Notes: generated by a model from the sequence alone, not told the origin. A stretch of 64,000 nucleotides of DNA from DATEPR01 sp036273855 (GCA_036273855.1 DASUGU010000042.1:173050-237049); one strand, 5' to 3'; numbered from the stretch's first letter, positions 26,669-36,996 are shown. Program-made: numbers and translations.

Positions 26669-26827
26669 GTGCGCGCCCTCTTCCCGGGTCATTCGACCCC
26701 GTCACCCCAGGGGCACCGCGACATTCTCCGCCGCTCCGCGAACCTCTTCGACGACGTCGTCGCCTGCGTGATGTTCAACCCGAACAAGACCGGCCGTTTC
26801 ATCGCCACGGCTGTCACATCCTGGTAG
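26669..26827 (+). pseudogene. coaD: Truncated, frameshifted coaD-like remnant
   Basis: A GTG at 26669 with GGAAAGGA upstream opens 52 codons. They read VRALFPG, then a scrambled HSTPSPQ, then GHRDILRRSANLFDDVV and NPNKTGRF, then stop. The next frame over the scrambled part reads PGSFDPVTPG. Joined, these give the N-terminal third of phosphopantetheine adenylyltransferase (family pattern PGSFDPVTxGHxDI...NPNKxGxF). One base lost near 26687 and one gained near 26706 would explain the switch and return of frame. The real enzyme is about 160 residues and makes dephospho-CoA; everything after the first 50 residues is missing. The functional coaD must be elsewhere. Confidence 0.82.
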
Positions 26828-26864
26828 CCGCCGGTGAGCGGAACCGACCGGCTACCGTGACGCC

Positions 26865-29800
26865 GTGGGCGTCGAGTTGGTGCTGCTGTCGCGGGTGTGC
26901 CACCGGGGCGTGGAGGTCACCGGTGGGCGGCTGCGGAACCTGCTCGCCCTGCTCGCCGCCGATCCGCACGCCGGCTGCGGCGCCGCCCGGCTGGTGGCCG
27001 AGCTGTGGCCCGACAATCAGCCCGAGCACCCGGCGAAGGCGTTGCAGGTCCTGGTTTCCCGGGCGCGGGCACGGCTGGGTGCGGACGCCATCGCCAACAC
27101 CGCGACCGGTTACCGGCTCACGCTCGCCGACGAGAAGATCGACACCTCGGCCGTGCTGCTGCACGCGTCCGCCGCCGAACGGCACGCCCGCGCCGGTGAC
27201 CACGCGGCCGCGCTGGCCGACGCCGACGCCGGCCTCGCGCTGTGCACGGGGGCTGCCTGGGACGACCCGCCGGACGACCCGTTGGCCCGGCTGCGCTCGG
27301 CCCGCCGGCCGGCCCACCGGGCGCTGCGCCGGGCCCGGGCGCTGGCACTGTCTCGGCTGGGCAGGCGGGCCGAGGCGATCGCGCCGCTCACCGACGCGGC
27401 CCACGAACACCCCAGGGACGAGGAGATCCTGGCCGAGCTGCTGCGCTGCGAGGCCGCCGTGATGGGTCCGGCTACCGCGCTGGCCAGGTACGACGCCTAC
27501 CGCACCGCGCTGCGCGACGACCTGGGCAGCGATCCGGGCACCGCCCTCCAGGACGTGCACGCCGATCTGCTGCGCGGCGACCTGCCGACCGTGCGGTACG
27601 GCGTGCTGCACGAGCCGAACCCGTTGCTGGGCCGGGACGAGGACGTCGCCGCGGTGGCCGCGCTGCTGCGCACCGCGCGGGTCACGTCGGTCGTGGGTGC
27701 CGGCGGGCTGGGCAAGACCCGGCTCGTGCACGCCGTCTGCCGGGTCGCCGAGCAGCGGCTCGTGCACTTCGTCGGGCTGGCCGGGGTCACCGAGGACGCA
27801 GACGTGGCGGGCGAGGTCGCTGCCGCGTTGGGGGTGGGCGAGGCGACCGGTGTGATGTCCGTGCTCGGTCCCGGTCCCGCCCTGCTGGTGCTGGACAACT
27901 GCGAGCACGTGGTGCGCGGGGCAGCGGATCTGGTGGGGACGCTCGTCGCGAACCACGGTGAGCTGCGGGTGCTCACGACCAGCCGGGCGCCGCTGGGCAT
28001 CTCGTCCGAGGCCGTGTATCCGTTGCCCGAGTTGACGTCCGACGCGTCGGTGGAGCTGTTCGAGCAGCGGGCCAGGGCGGCGCGGCCCGGCGTGGCGCTG
28101 CCGAGGGACGCCGTGCGGGCGCTGTGCGCGCAGTTGGACGGGTTGCCGCTGGCCGTCGAACTGGCCGCGGCCAGGGTGCGGGTGATGTCGGTCGACGAGA
28201 TCGCCCGCCGCCTCGACGACCGGTTCGCATTGCTGCGCGGCGGCGCCCGGGACGCGCCCGAGCGGCATCACACGCTGCACGCGGTGATCGACGGCAGCTG
28301 GCAGCTCCTCGAACCCGTTGCCAGGGCGGCGATGCGGGCGTTGTCGATCTTCCCCGGCGGGTTCGGCGCGGACGCGGCGCGGTACGTCGTGGGGGCCGAC
28401 GACGTCCTGCCGGTGCTGGAGCAGCTGGTGGACCAGTCCCTGCTGCGAGTGACCGACACCGAGGCGGGCACGCGGTACCGGATGGTGGAGTCGGTGCGCG
28501 AGTTCAGCGCCACCCATCGGGACGACGCGCACGAGACCGACGCCGTCGTCGACCGTTTCCTGTTGTGGGCCAAGGACTTCGGCATGGCCAGGCACGAGTC
28601 GGTGTTCACCGCCGACCTGATCGCGTTCGCCGGGGACGCCAGGACCGAGCAGGACAACCTGGTGCAGGCCCTGCGCTACGGCCTGGACCGGCCGGACGGC
28701 GCGGCGGTCGCGGCTGCCTCCGCCGTGCTGGCCGGACTGTGGATCATCGAGTCGAACTTCGCGCGCAGCGCCGATTTCGCCGACGAGACCGGCTGGGCGC
28801 TGTCGCACTACCGGCCGGAGCCCGCGTTCGTGGACGTGACCAGGACCGCGCTGGCGCTGTGCGCGGTGTGCACGTTCCTCATCCTCGGCCGGCCTCCGCT
28901 GCGTGCGCTGGCCGCGCTGCGCCGCTTCCCACCGGCGCCCGAGGACACACCGGGCGGGGCGATCCAGACCGTGCTGTGCACGGTCACCGAGGACTTCGGC
29001 GCGCTGCGTGCGTTGACCGAGAACACCGAACCGCTGGTCGCCGGCCTGGCGTCCAGTGTGGCCAGTTTCCTGCTGGAGACGGACAACGACCTGGACGGCG
29101 CGCTGCGGGCCGCCCGGGGGATGCTGGCCGTGTTCGACGAGCACGGCAGCCCGTGGATGCGGGCGGTGGCGCACGCCAGGGTCGGCGAGCTGTGCCTGCG
29201 CATCGGGTCGGGTGACGCCGCGCTGCACCACATGACGGTGGCGCTGGCCGCCGTGGAGAAGCTCGGCGCCTGGACCAGTGTGACCCGGGTGCGGTGGGCG
29301 ATCGTCCTGGCCACCATGCAACGCGGCAAGGTGGACGAGACCGAGCGGGTCCTCGCCGAGGTCGAGCAGGTCGCCGAGGACGACTCGGCCGGCATGCCCA
29401 TGTTCGACGTCGCCGTGCGTGCGGAGATCGACCTGGCCAGGGGCGAGGTGGACGCCGGGTTGCGCGGGTGGCGGCAGGCGGCGGCCCGGCTGCGCACCGG
29501 GGACGATCCCCTGCTCGGGCTGTGGCCGCTGGAGGTACAGGCCGTGTGCGTGGTGGCGCACGCCCAGCACGGCAGGGTCCACCTCGTCACCGACGTCGTC
29601 GCACCGCTGGCCGCCACCCTGGCCCGGCTGGCCGGTGACCCGGCCACCCCTCCGGTCAGGTACCCGGCCTCCGGTATCGCGCTGCTCGCCGTCGCGCTGG
29701 CCGACACCGGCGATCCCCGGCTGACGGCCAGGATGGTCGCGCTGGCCGAGCGGCTGCGCTACGTGCGCGACTTCCTGCCGACGATGTCGGCCGACCGGAT

Positions 29801-30008
29801 CCGCCAGGCGGCCGTGCTGGCCGACGAATCGGCGTACGCCGACGCGGTCGCGGCGTACGCCGATCTCGATCATGCCGGCCTGCGGGCGGCCCTGCTGGAA
29901 CTGCTGGCCGAGCGCGACCGGCTCACCGGTTCGGATCCCGGCCGAACAGCGACCGCGCCCACAGGAAACCGGCCAGCGCCAACCCGGCACACCACGCCAC
30001 CGCGATGA
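26865..30008 (+). CDS. SARP/AfsR-like regulator with NB-ARC ATPase and TPR region
   Basis: The protein has 1,047 residues and starts at GTG 26865. Residues about 1-90 are an OmpR-like winged helix (ELWPDNQPEHPAKALQVLVSRARARLG). About 95-240 is the BTAD helical domain (RYDAYRTALRDDLGSDPGTALQ). About 255-560 is an NB-ARC-type ATPase with Walker A GAGGLGKT (Lys 284) and Walker B LLVLDNCEH. The remainder is helical repeats. This is the domain order of large SARP regulators, which bind direct repeats near -35 boxes and switch on biosynthetic clusters. No biosynthetic cluster is beside it. It overlaps the convergent permease gene by 86 bp. Confidence 0.9.
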   Translation: MGVELVLLSRVCHRGVEVTGGRLRNLLALLAADPHAGCGAARLVAELWPDNQPEHPAKALQVLVSRARARLGADAIANTATGYRLTLADEKIDTSAVLLHASAAERHARAGDHAAALADADAGLALCTGAAWDDPPDDPLARLRSARRPAHRALRRARALALSRLGRRAEAIAPLTDAAHEHPRDEEILAELLRCEAAVMGPATALARYDAYRTALRDDLGSDPGTALQDVHADLLRGDLPTVRYGVLHEPNPLLGRDEDVAAVAALLRTARVTSVVGAGGLGKTRLVHAVCRVAEQRLVHFVGLAGVTEDADVAGEVAAALGVGEATGVMSVLGPGPALLVLDNCEHVVRGAADLVGTLVANHGELRVLTTSRAPLGISSEAVYPLPELTSDASVELFEQRARAARPGVALPRDAVRALCAQLDGLPLAVELAAARVRVMSVDEIARRLDDRFALLRGGARDAPERHHTLHAVIDGSWQLLEPVARAAMRALSIFPGGFGADAARYVVGADDVLPVLEQLVDQSLLRVTDTEAGTRYRMVESVREFSATHRDDAHETDAVVDRFLLWAKDFGMARHESVFTADLIAFAGDARTEQDNLVQALRYGLDRPDGAAVAAASAVLAGLWIIESNFARSADFADETGWALSHYRPEPAFVDVTRTALALCAVCTFLILGRPPLRALAALRRFPPAPEDTPGGAIQTVLCTVTEDFGALRALTENTEPLVAGLASSVASFLLETDNDLDGALRAARGMLAVFDEHGSPWMRAVAHARVGELCLRIGSGDAALHHMTVALAAVEKLGAWTSVTRVRWAIVLATMQRGKVDETERVLAEVEQVAEDDSAGMPMFDVAVRAEIDLARGEVDAGLRGWRQAAARLRTGDDPLLGLWPLEVQAVCVVAHAQHGRVHLVTDVVAPLAATLARLAGDPATPPVRYPASGIALLAVALADTGDPRLTARMVALAERLRYVRDFLPTMSADRIRQAAVLADESAYADAVAAYADLDHAGLRAALLELLAERDRLTGSDPGRTATAPTGNRPAPTRHTTPPR

Positions 30009-30704
30009 GCCCCCTGTCGCCCACCGGAGTGCCCAGCAGCAGTCCGCGCAGCGTGTCGATGATCGGGGTGAACGGCTCGTGCTGGGCGAACCAGCGCACG
30101 GCCGACGACATCAGCGCGGTCGGCACGAACGCGCTGCTCATGAACGGCAGCACCTGCACGACCAGCACGAACGGCGTGATGCCCTCCGGTGTCCTGGCCA
30201 GCAGTCCGATCGCGACGGCCAGCCAGGTCATGGCGAACGCGACCAGCGCGAGCAGCCCGGCCGTGGCCAGCCACTCCAGCGGCCCGGCGGCGGACCGGTA
30301 GCCGAGCAGGAACGCGACGCCGACCAGCAGTGCCGCGCTGACCATGGTGCGCAGCAGGGCGCCGACGACGTGTCCGGTCAGCACGGACGAGTGCGCGATG
30401 GCCATGGTGCGGAAGCGGCCGATGATGCCCTCGGTCATGTCCGCGTTCACCGACAGCGCCGTCGACGACGACCCGTAGCCCACCGCCATCAGCAGGATGC
30501 CCGGCACCACGTAGTTGATGTACGGGCCGCTGCCCTGGGCGCCGAACCCGGCGGTCAGGGCGCCGCCGAACACCCCGGTGAACAGGAGGAGCAACACGGT
30601 CGGGACACCCAGTGACAGCACCAGCGTGCCCGGGTAGCGCAGCGTGTGCCGGAAGTCCCGGCGCACCATGGTGACGGAGTCCCGCGCGGCGAACGACAGG
30701 GTGC

Positions 30705-30708
<4 letters not shown>
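29923..30708 (-). CDS. ABC-2 type permease, DrrB-like
   Basis: The 261-residue membrane protein starts at ATG 30708, overlapping the ATPase stop as ATGA. It has six hydrophobic helices. FRHTLRYPGTLVLSLGVPTV at the start, and NADMTEGIIGRFRTMAI in the middle, are typical of the daunorubicin-exporter DrrB family. LPFMSSAFVPTALMSSAVRWFAQHEPFTPI, also family-typical, lies in the last third. With the upstream ATPase it should form an exporter for a hydrophobic compound or antibiotic. Confidence 0.9.
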
Positions 30709-31682
<974 letters not shown>

Positions 31683-31770
31683 GCCCTTCCCTCCGTCATC
31701 GCGACCGGAGTGTGGCCGCGATCGGGGCAAGGGTGCGTGCTGCCGGCTTCAGCGCGGTTGCACGCCGGTT

Positions 31771-31965
31771 TCAGCCGCCGGGTGCGACCAGGTCGAGCAC
31801 CCCGAACCGGACGCCGTCGACGAGCACCCGGAGCTGGTCGAGGCTCATGGCGACCCGTTGGCCGAAGTCGTCGGTGATCACGATCCGCCGGTCGTCCGAG
31901 GCCTCGTTGTCCACCAGCAACTCCAGGCAGCCCGGGTCGTCGGCTCTGCCGTCCACCTCGCTCAT
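31771..31965 (-). CDS. Small conserved protein, paralog of the ORF at 62770-62970
   Basis: A 64-residue ORF has ATG at 31965 preceded by GGAGGACT. The core ELLVDNEASDDRRIVITDDF is followed by GQRVAMSLDQLRVLVDGVRF and GVLDLV. A second copy at the other end of the window agrees in 41 of 53 aligned residues by eye. The pattern is beta-strand, loop, strand, helix, strand, with no membrane helix; one Cys (GC near residue 13) is shared. I do not recognise the family. It is divergent from the DUF3050 gene, sharing a 194-bp upstream region in which I see no clear operator. Confidence 0.72.
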   Translation of the reverse strand: MSEVDGRADDPGCLELLVDNEASDDRRIVITDDFGQRVAMSLDQLRVLVDGVRFGVLDLVAPGG

Positions 31966-32159
31966 GTTCAGTCCTCCGTTCGGCCGGGTTTTGGTTCGCA
32001 TACCCGGGCACGGTCCGGCCGAAACCACGGGCTGAGTTGCACAACCTGTGGCAAGCCGGTTCCGAATGCTTCGTCGCGCCGACCCGCTTCGGATAACGTG
32101 CCACTGCTGTTTCCGGATCGTCCGGTCGACGGGCACAGGATGCACGATGTGGAGAAACC

Positions 32160-32978
32160 ATGAATTCGGACACGTTCAGTCGCGTTCGAGCTGAGCTGAT
32201 CAGCCATCCGCTCTACCTGGAACTCAACTCCGAGGACCGCATTCGGGTATTCATGAAGCACCACGTGTTCGCCGTGTGGGACTTCTTCACCCTGTTGAAG
32301 CGGCTGCAGCGCGAGGTGACCACGGTGACCCTGCCCTGGCGCCCGGCGGGACACGCCGACCACGGCCGGTTCATCACGGAAATCGTGCTCGCCGAGGAAA
32401 CCGACGAGGACATCAACGGCGGCTACATCAGCCATTTCGAGCTGTACCGCAGGGCCATGGACGAACTCGGCGCGGACACCGAACCGATCGACACGTTCGT
32501 CGAGGCCCTCGCAGCGGGCGTGGATCCCATCGCCGCACTGGACGATCCGAGGATCCCGGCGGGCGCGCAACAATTCGTGCGTCACACCCTCGAAGTGGCG
32601 TTGCACGGCGCACCGCACGAGGTGGCGTCATCATTCTGCCACGGCCGGGAGAATCTGCTGCCCGACGTGTTCACCGCGGTACGCGAAAACGTCGCAGAAC
32701 TACTCGGCTCGGCCCCGATCCTACACCATTATCTGGACCGGCACATCAGCCTGGACCACGACGAGCACGGTCCGCTCGCGCTGAAACTGTTGGCCGCACT
32801 GTGTGACGACGATCCGACCCGGGAAGTCGAGGCGGACAACATCGGCGTCGCCGCCATTCAGGCCAGAATCGGTCTGTGGGACGGCGTGCTCGCCGAATTC
32901 CACGCGTTGAGCGGAGCCGAAGTGCCGATTGCCCGAATCGGCGTCAGTGATGGCGCACCGGGTGGTCCGGGCGGGTGA
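32160..32978 (+). CDS. DUF3050 protein, heme-oxygenase-like fold
   Basis: The protein has 272 residues and starts at ATG 32160. It is all-helical with a row of possible metal ligands: KHHVFAVWDFF (about 38-48), EIVLAEETDED then ISHFELY (about 78-101), HGRENLLPDVF (about 160-170) and DRHISLDHDEHGP (about 193-205). DUF3050 belongs, as I recall, with the heme-oxygenase-like all-alpha proteins. That fold includes non-heme diiron oxidases whose ligands are E...H pairs and a DxxxH motif, and DHDEH fits DxxxH. A metal-dependent oxygenase is therefore possible but not shown. It is divergent from the small conserved protein. Confidence 0.8.
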   Translation: MNSDTFSRVRAELISHPLYLELNSEDRIRVFMKHHVFAVWDFFTLLKRLQREVTTVTLPWRPAGHADHGRFITEIVLAEETDEDINGGYISHFELYRRAMDELGADTEPIDTFVEALAAGVDPIAALDDPRIPAGAQQFVRHTLEVALHGAPHEVASSFCHGRENLLPDVFTAVRENVAELLGSAPILHHYLDRHISLDHDEHGPLALKLLAALCDDDPTREVEADNIGVAAIQARIGLWDGVLAEFHALSGAEVPIARIGVSDGAPGGPGG

Positions 32979-33438
32979 TCAGGACAGGACACGGCGCCTG
33001 TTTGATCACCTCCCGGGCGGTGCTGCCCAGCAGTAGTTCGGTGATGCCGTGGTGGCCGTGCGAGCCCACCACGATGACACCGGCGTCCTGTTCCTTGGCC
33101 ACCCGCACGAGCGTCGCCGCGACGGTGATGTCGTCCGCGACGACCATCCCCTCGGCCTGGAGCCCGCCCTGGGTGGCCAGCGCGGTGCCGTGCTCGGCCA
33201 TCCGCCGCGCGTTCTCGGCGGCCGCGTTGTCCACCTCGGTCGCCGCCCGGATGTCGATCCCGGACACCGGCACGCCCACCGACAGGGTGGGCACGTCGAG
33301 CAGCTCGTACGCCCGACCGGCCTCCCACACGACCACGACCAGGGCCCGCCGCGCGGCCAGCACCATCGCCGCCTCCCGCACGGCCTGCTCGGCCGCCGGT
33401 GTGCCGTCGAACCCGATGATCACCGGACGCTCGCTCAT
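32944..33438 (-). CDS. Universal stress protein (UspA family)
   Basis: The 164-residue single-domain protein starts at ATG 33438. It begins VIIGFDGTPAAEQAVREA, the strand and Asp that meet ATP. It ends with the nucleotide loop VIVVGSHGHHGITELLLGSTAREVIKQAPCPVLI, the G-2x-G-9x-G-S/T pattern of ATP-binding USPs. Such proteins respond to starvation, oxidative stress or low oxygen. The stop lies inside the end of the convergent DUF3050 gene (35 bp overlap). Confidence 0.93.
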   Translation of the reverse strand: MSERPVIIGFDGTPAAEQAVREAAMVLAARRALVVVVWEAGRAYELLDVPTLSVGVPVSGIDIRAATEVDNAAAENARRMAEHGTALATQGGLQAEGMVVADDITVAATLVRVAKEQDAGVIVVGSHGHHGITELLLGSTAREVIKQAPCPVLITRPDHPVRHH

Positions 33439-33492
33439 GCCGGTGACACTACGCAGCCGGGGCAAGGACCGCAGGCCCGTACGCTGGGTCCC

Positions 33493-34233
33493 GTGGCGGA
33501 AGCAGATCTCTACGACCGGATCGGCACCGGCTACTCGCTGGGCAGGCGCACCGACCCCCGCTGGCTCACGGCTGTGCTCACCGCACTCGGCCCGGCCGGC
33601 ATGGTCGCCAATGTCGGCGCGGGTACTGGCTCCTACGAGCCGCCCGCGGTGCTCGCCCTCGAACCGTCGGTGGAGATGATCCGCCAGCGGCCGCCCGGTG
33701 CCGGCCCGGCGGTCCGCGCGCTCGCCGAGGCCCTGCCGCTGCGCGATCGGGCCGTCGACGCGGTGCTCGCCGTGCTGACCGTCCACCACTGGACCGACTG
33801 GCGGGCCGGCGTCGCCGAGCTGCGCAGGGTGGCGCCGCGCCGGGTCGTGCTGGCCTACGACACCCGGCGGCACGCCGAGTTCTGGTTCGTGCGCGAGTAC
33901 GTCCCGGAGATCGCCGCCCTGGAACTGGGGCGCCCGTCGGCGGACGCCATCGCCGAGGAACTGGGTGCCGAGAGTGTTGTGCCGCTCCCGCTGCCGTGGG
34001 ACTTCACCGACGGCGTGTTCCCGGCCTACTGGCGCCGCCCGGCCGCCTACCTCGACCCGGGCGTCCGCGACGCCTGCTCGGCCCTCGCCCAGACCGACCG
34101 GGCCGCGGTCGACCGGGGTATCCGCAGGCTGCGCGAGGACCTGCGCACCGGCCGCTGGCAGGCCGACCACCGCGAGTTGCTCGCTCTCGACGAGTGGGAC
34201 GCCGGTTTCCGCCTCATCGTGTCGGACGGCTGA
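33493..34233 (+). CDS. Class I SAM-dependent methyltransferase
   Basis: GTG 33493 opens 246 residues beginning AEADLYDRIGTGYSLGRR, the usual start of this small-molecule methyltransferase group. Motif I is MVANVGAGTGSYEP, the acidic strand is VLALEPSVEMI, and motif IV-like AVLAVLTVHHWTDW follows. The remainder (WFVREYVPEIAALELGRPS) is the substrate-facing part. The substrate is unknown. It is divergent from the universal stress protein gene and convergent with the binding-protein operon. Confidence 0.86.
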   Translation: MAEADLYDRIGTGYSLGRRTDPRWLTAVLTALGPAGMVANVGAGTGSYEPPAVLALEPSVEMIRQRPPGAGPAVRALAEALPLRDRAVDAVLAVLTVHHWTDWRAGVAELRRVAPRRVVLAYDTRRHAEFWFVREYVPEIAALELGRPSADAIAEELGAESVVPLPLPWDFTDGVFPAYWRRPAAYLDPGVRDACSALAQTDRAAVDRGIRRLREDLRTGRWQADHRELLALDEWDAGFRLIVSDG

Positions 34234-34235
34234 TG

Positions 34236-34258
34236 GTGCCGGTCGACCCGGCCGGCAC
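34236..34258. terminator. Possible bidirectional hairpin between convergent genes
   Basis: GTGCCGG (34236-34242) pairs with CCGGCAC (34252-34258) around a nine-base loop, just after the methyltransferase stop and 31 bp before the stop of the convergent binding-protein gene. No T-run follows, as is usual in actinomycetes. A seven-pair stem is weak evidence in such GC-rich DNA. Confidence 0.35.
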
Positions 34259-34288
34259 TCACCGACCGGACCGACCGGCTGTCCCTGA

Positions 34289-35353
34289 TCAGCCCGGCGG
34301 CACCTGCAGATGGAGTTGCCGGACCGCGGCCTGCACGTACTTCGGGTCGGCGAAGTCGTTGTAGCTCAACGTCAAACCCTGTTTCTGAGCCAGGTTGACC
34401 GTGTGCACCGCACTGTCGAAACCGCTCTGCTCCATCGTCGGCGTGCGCCAGTAGCTGGACGAGTCGGCGAACAGGGTGTGCACCTCGGCGGGATCGGTGA
34501 CGCCGTTGACCTTGTCCAGCGAGCTGATGATCTTCTCGGCCTGCGCGGGATGCTGGTGGGCGTACTGCCAGGCCTGGGCGATCGCCGTGACGACGGCCTG
34601 GACGGTCTTCGGGTGGGCGGCCGCGAAGGAGTCGGCTACGCACAGGTACTGGCCGACCGACTGGGACAGCGGGGTGATCCTGCCCAGGTTGATCACGGTG
34701 GTGTTCGGGATGACCGGGATGGACGGCGGCGTGGAGGCCGCTGCCGCGAGCCGGCCCGCCTTCAGGCCGGCGACCTGCGCGGAGATGCTGCCCACGGTCT
34801 GGACGTTCACGTCGGCGCCGGGCCCGATGGTCAGGCCGTGCGTCTTCAGCTCGGCGACCAGGTTGTTGTAGGCCGGGGACGACGTGCTGGTGACCGCGAT
34901 CGACAGGTGGGAGCCCTTCAGCGCGGTGAGCTCCCGCGTCGGGTCGCCGGTCAGTGACACCCCGGCGGCCGACGCTGCCGCGTTGTTGATGGTCACCTCG
35001 ATCTGCTCACCGGTGTCCATCGCCATCACCGCGTGCAGGTGACCGCCGGACTGCTTGGCGAACATCTCGGTGGGCGCGGCCACGTCGATGATCGGGAACT
35101 GGCCGCCGAGGAACGCGCTCATCGTGGCGTTGGCGTCCACACCAGATGTGTCGAAAGTGGACACGTCGATGCCCTGCTGGCGGAAGAAGCCCTGCTGCTT
35201 GGCGATCCACACCAGCCCGAAGTCGGCCTTGTAGGCGCCGCCGATGGTGACCTTCGTCGTCCCGCCGCTGTCGGCCGACGCGCCACCCGACGAGCAGCCG
35301 GCCAGCGCCAGCAGCACCACGGCCGCGCCGGCCGCGTACCGCAAGCCCCTCAC
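34289..35353 (-). CDS. NMT1/TauA-like ABC substrate-binding lipoprotein (second)
   Basis: This 354-residue protein starts at ATG 35353, overlapping the TPP-enzyme stop as ATGA. The lipobox is LALAGC with Cys at residue 20, so it is an extracytoplasmic lipoprotein. VTIGGAYKADFGLVWIAKQQGFFRQQGIDV is the typical start of the NMT1/SsuA/TauA group, which binds taurine, sulfonates, pyrimidines or aromatic acids. Gene order suggests that it shares the permease pair at 41.3-42.9 kb with the other binding protein. It is the last gene of the operon that starts at 39511. Confidence 0.9.
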   Translation of the reverse strand: MRGLRYAAGAAVVLLALAGCSSGGASADSGGTTKVTIGGAYKADFGLVWIAKQQGFFRQQGIDVSTFDTSGVDANATMSAFLGGQFPIIDVAAPTEMFAKQSGGHLHAVMAMDTGEQIEVTINNAAASAAGVSLTGDPTRELTALKGSHLSIAVTSTSSPAYNNLVAELKTHGLTIGPGADVNVQTVGSISAQVAGLKAGRLAAAASTPPSIPVIPNTTVINLGRITPLSQSVGQYLCVADSFAAAHPKTVQAVVTAIAQAWQYAHQHPAQAEKIISSLDKVNGVTDPAEVHTLFADSSSYWRTPTMEQSGFDSAVHTVNLAQKQGLTLSYNDFADPKYVQAAVRQLHLQVPPG

Positions 35354-36996
35354 TGGTCTCCCTCGCCGTAGTAGCGGCGGCGGTTGGGGATGCTGGCCAC
35401 GTCGCGGGCGATCCGTACGTCGATGATCATCGGACCGGGGTTCGCCGAGAACTCGGCGGCGGCCTTCTCCAACTCGGCCGGTGTGCGGACCAGAGCGCCC
35501 CGCCCGCCGAGTGCGACACCGACCGCGCCCAGGTCGGGCGTGGGGATCGCGGTGACGTCGATGTTCACGTCGTTGTACCGGTAGTGGTGGTACTCGGCGG
35601 CGTAGCCCTCGTCGTTGAACACCGCGACCATGACCGGCACCCGGTAGCGCACCGCCGTCTCGAACTCGGCGAGGTGCATCATCAGGCCGGCGTCGCCCTC
35701 CATCAGGAACGCGGGGTGGTTGCCCTTCGCGATGCTCGCGCCCATCGCCGTGGTCAGACCCTGCCCGATGCAGCCGAAGTGCAGGTTGGGCAGCAGCCAG
35801 GAGCGCTGGTTGTCGGCCAGCATGATGCCGAAGTGGTTCTGCTGGCCGCCGCCCAGCACCATGCCGATGTTCGCCGGCACGGTCCGGTCCAGCACGCGCA
35901 CGGCCTCGCGTGGGTCGATCCGGCCCGGCGGGACCGTGTACTCCTTCGGGTCGTCCAGGTTCCGGCTGATCCGGTCGAGTACCTCGGGCGTGTGGTAGCC
36001 GGTGTTCGCGCCGTCGCCCAGTTCGGCGAGCAGCGCGTCCAGGCCGAGGGTCGCGTCGGCGTGCACGTAGGTGTCCGCCGCGCGGCCGTCGCCCATCACG
36101 ATGTGCTGGGCGCTGTCGAACTGGACGAACGTGGCCGACGGGAACAGGTAGCCGTGTTCCGTGGTGTAGCGGTTCATCGACGCGCCGATCGAGATCACGC
36201 AGTCGGACTCGCCGAACAGCTCGATCGCGGTGCGCGTGGCGAACAGGCCGCTGATGCCGACGTGGTAGGCGTAGTCGCCGAGCCAGTTCTTGGCCATCAG
36301 GGACGTGGCGACGATCGCGCCGGTCCGCTCGGCCAGCCGCAGCACCTGGTCACCGGCACCGGACCGCATGGCTCCGCGACCGACGACGATCACCGGATTG
36401 CCGGCGGCGGCCACCAGTTCGGCCGCCCGGCGCACCGCATCGGGGTTGGGCGCCACCGGTTCGTTGTGCAGCAGCGCCTCGGACGGCACGTACTCCTCGT
36501 CGTCGTCCACGATGCCCTGGTTGACGTCCACCGGCATGGACAGCAGCACCGGGCGGGACTCCAACCTGGCCTTGTAGAAGGCTTTCTGCACCGACGCGTA
36601 GGTCACCTCGGGCGAGGTGATGCGCACGAACCCGGCCTCGCAGGTGGCGGCGAAGCGTTCCTGGTCGATGTGCTCGGTGTGCTCGTCGTCGCCCCAGGGC
36701 GTGTCACCGCAGAACGCGACCAGCGGGGTCCGTGCCCGGCTGGCCACCAGCATCGTGGTGGACAGTTGCGCGCAGCCCGGACCTCCGGTGGTGGTGACCA
36801 CACCGGGCCGGCCGGTCATCCTGGCCCAGCCGTCGGCCATGGCCAGGCCGGCGCCCTCGTGCCGCACCTGGTACATCCGGCTGCCGCGCTTCTCCAGCTC
36901 GCTGAGCACGTAGATGTTCGCTTCACCGGTCATGCCGAACACGTCCGTGGCGCCTTCGGCCTCGAACGCGTTCGCCAGAGCCTGGTAGACCTTCAT
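35350..36996 (-). CDS. TPP-dependent acetolactate synthase/decarboxylase-like enzyme (1)
   Basis: The 548-residue protein starts at ATG 36996. It has the three ThDP domains. The N-terminal PYR domain carries the catalytic Glu in RHEGAGLAMADGWAR (about residue 45). The middle domain has NPVIVVGRGAMRSGAG. The C-terminal PP domain has FLMEGDAGLMMH then AVFNDEGY, the GDx...N metal-ThDP motif. The known family decarboxylates a 2-oxo acid and may add the product to an acceptor or release an aldehyde. Substrate cannot be read. It resembles TPP enzyme 2 closely (both begin MKVYxALAxAF) and sits between PrpD-like and binding-protein genes, overlapping both. Confidence 0.9.
   Translation of the reverse strand: MKVYQALANAFEAEGATDVFGMTGEANIYVLSELEKRGSRMYQVRHEGAGLAMADGWARMTGRPGVVTTTGGPGCAQLSTTMLVASRARTPLVAFCGDTPWGDDEHTEHIDQERFAATCEAGFVRITSPEVTYASVQKAFYKARLESRPVLLSMPVDVNQGIVDDDEEYVPSEALLHNEPVAPNPDAVRRAAELVAAAGNPVIVVGRGAMRSGAGDQVLRLAERTGAIVATSLMAKNWLGDYAYHVGISGLFATRTAIELFGESDCVISIGASMNRYTTEHGYLFPSATFVQFDSAQHIVMGDGRAADTYVHADATLGLDALLAELGDGANTGYHTPEVLDRISRNLDDPKEYTVPPGRIDPREAVRVLDRTVPANIGMVLGGGQQNHFGIMLADNQRSWLLPNLHFGCIGQGLTTAMGASIAKGNHPAFLMEGDAGLMMHLAEFETAVRYRVPVMVAVFNDEGYAAEYHHYRYNDVNIDVTAIPTPDLGAVGVALGGRGALVRTPAELEKAAAEFSANPGPMIIDVRIARDVASIPNRRRYYGEGDQ

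Noticed and set aside
26814..29990. Very long open frame antisense to the SARP-like regulator
   Set aside because: It is a shadow of GC-rich codon use: low-complexity Arg/Gly/His/Gln-rich translation, no family motif, while the plus strand has clear domains.
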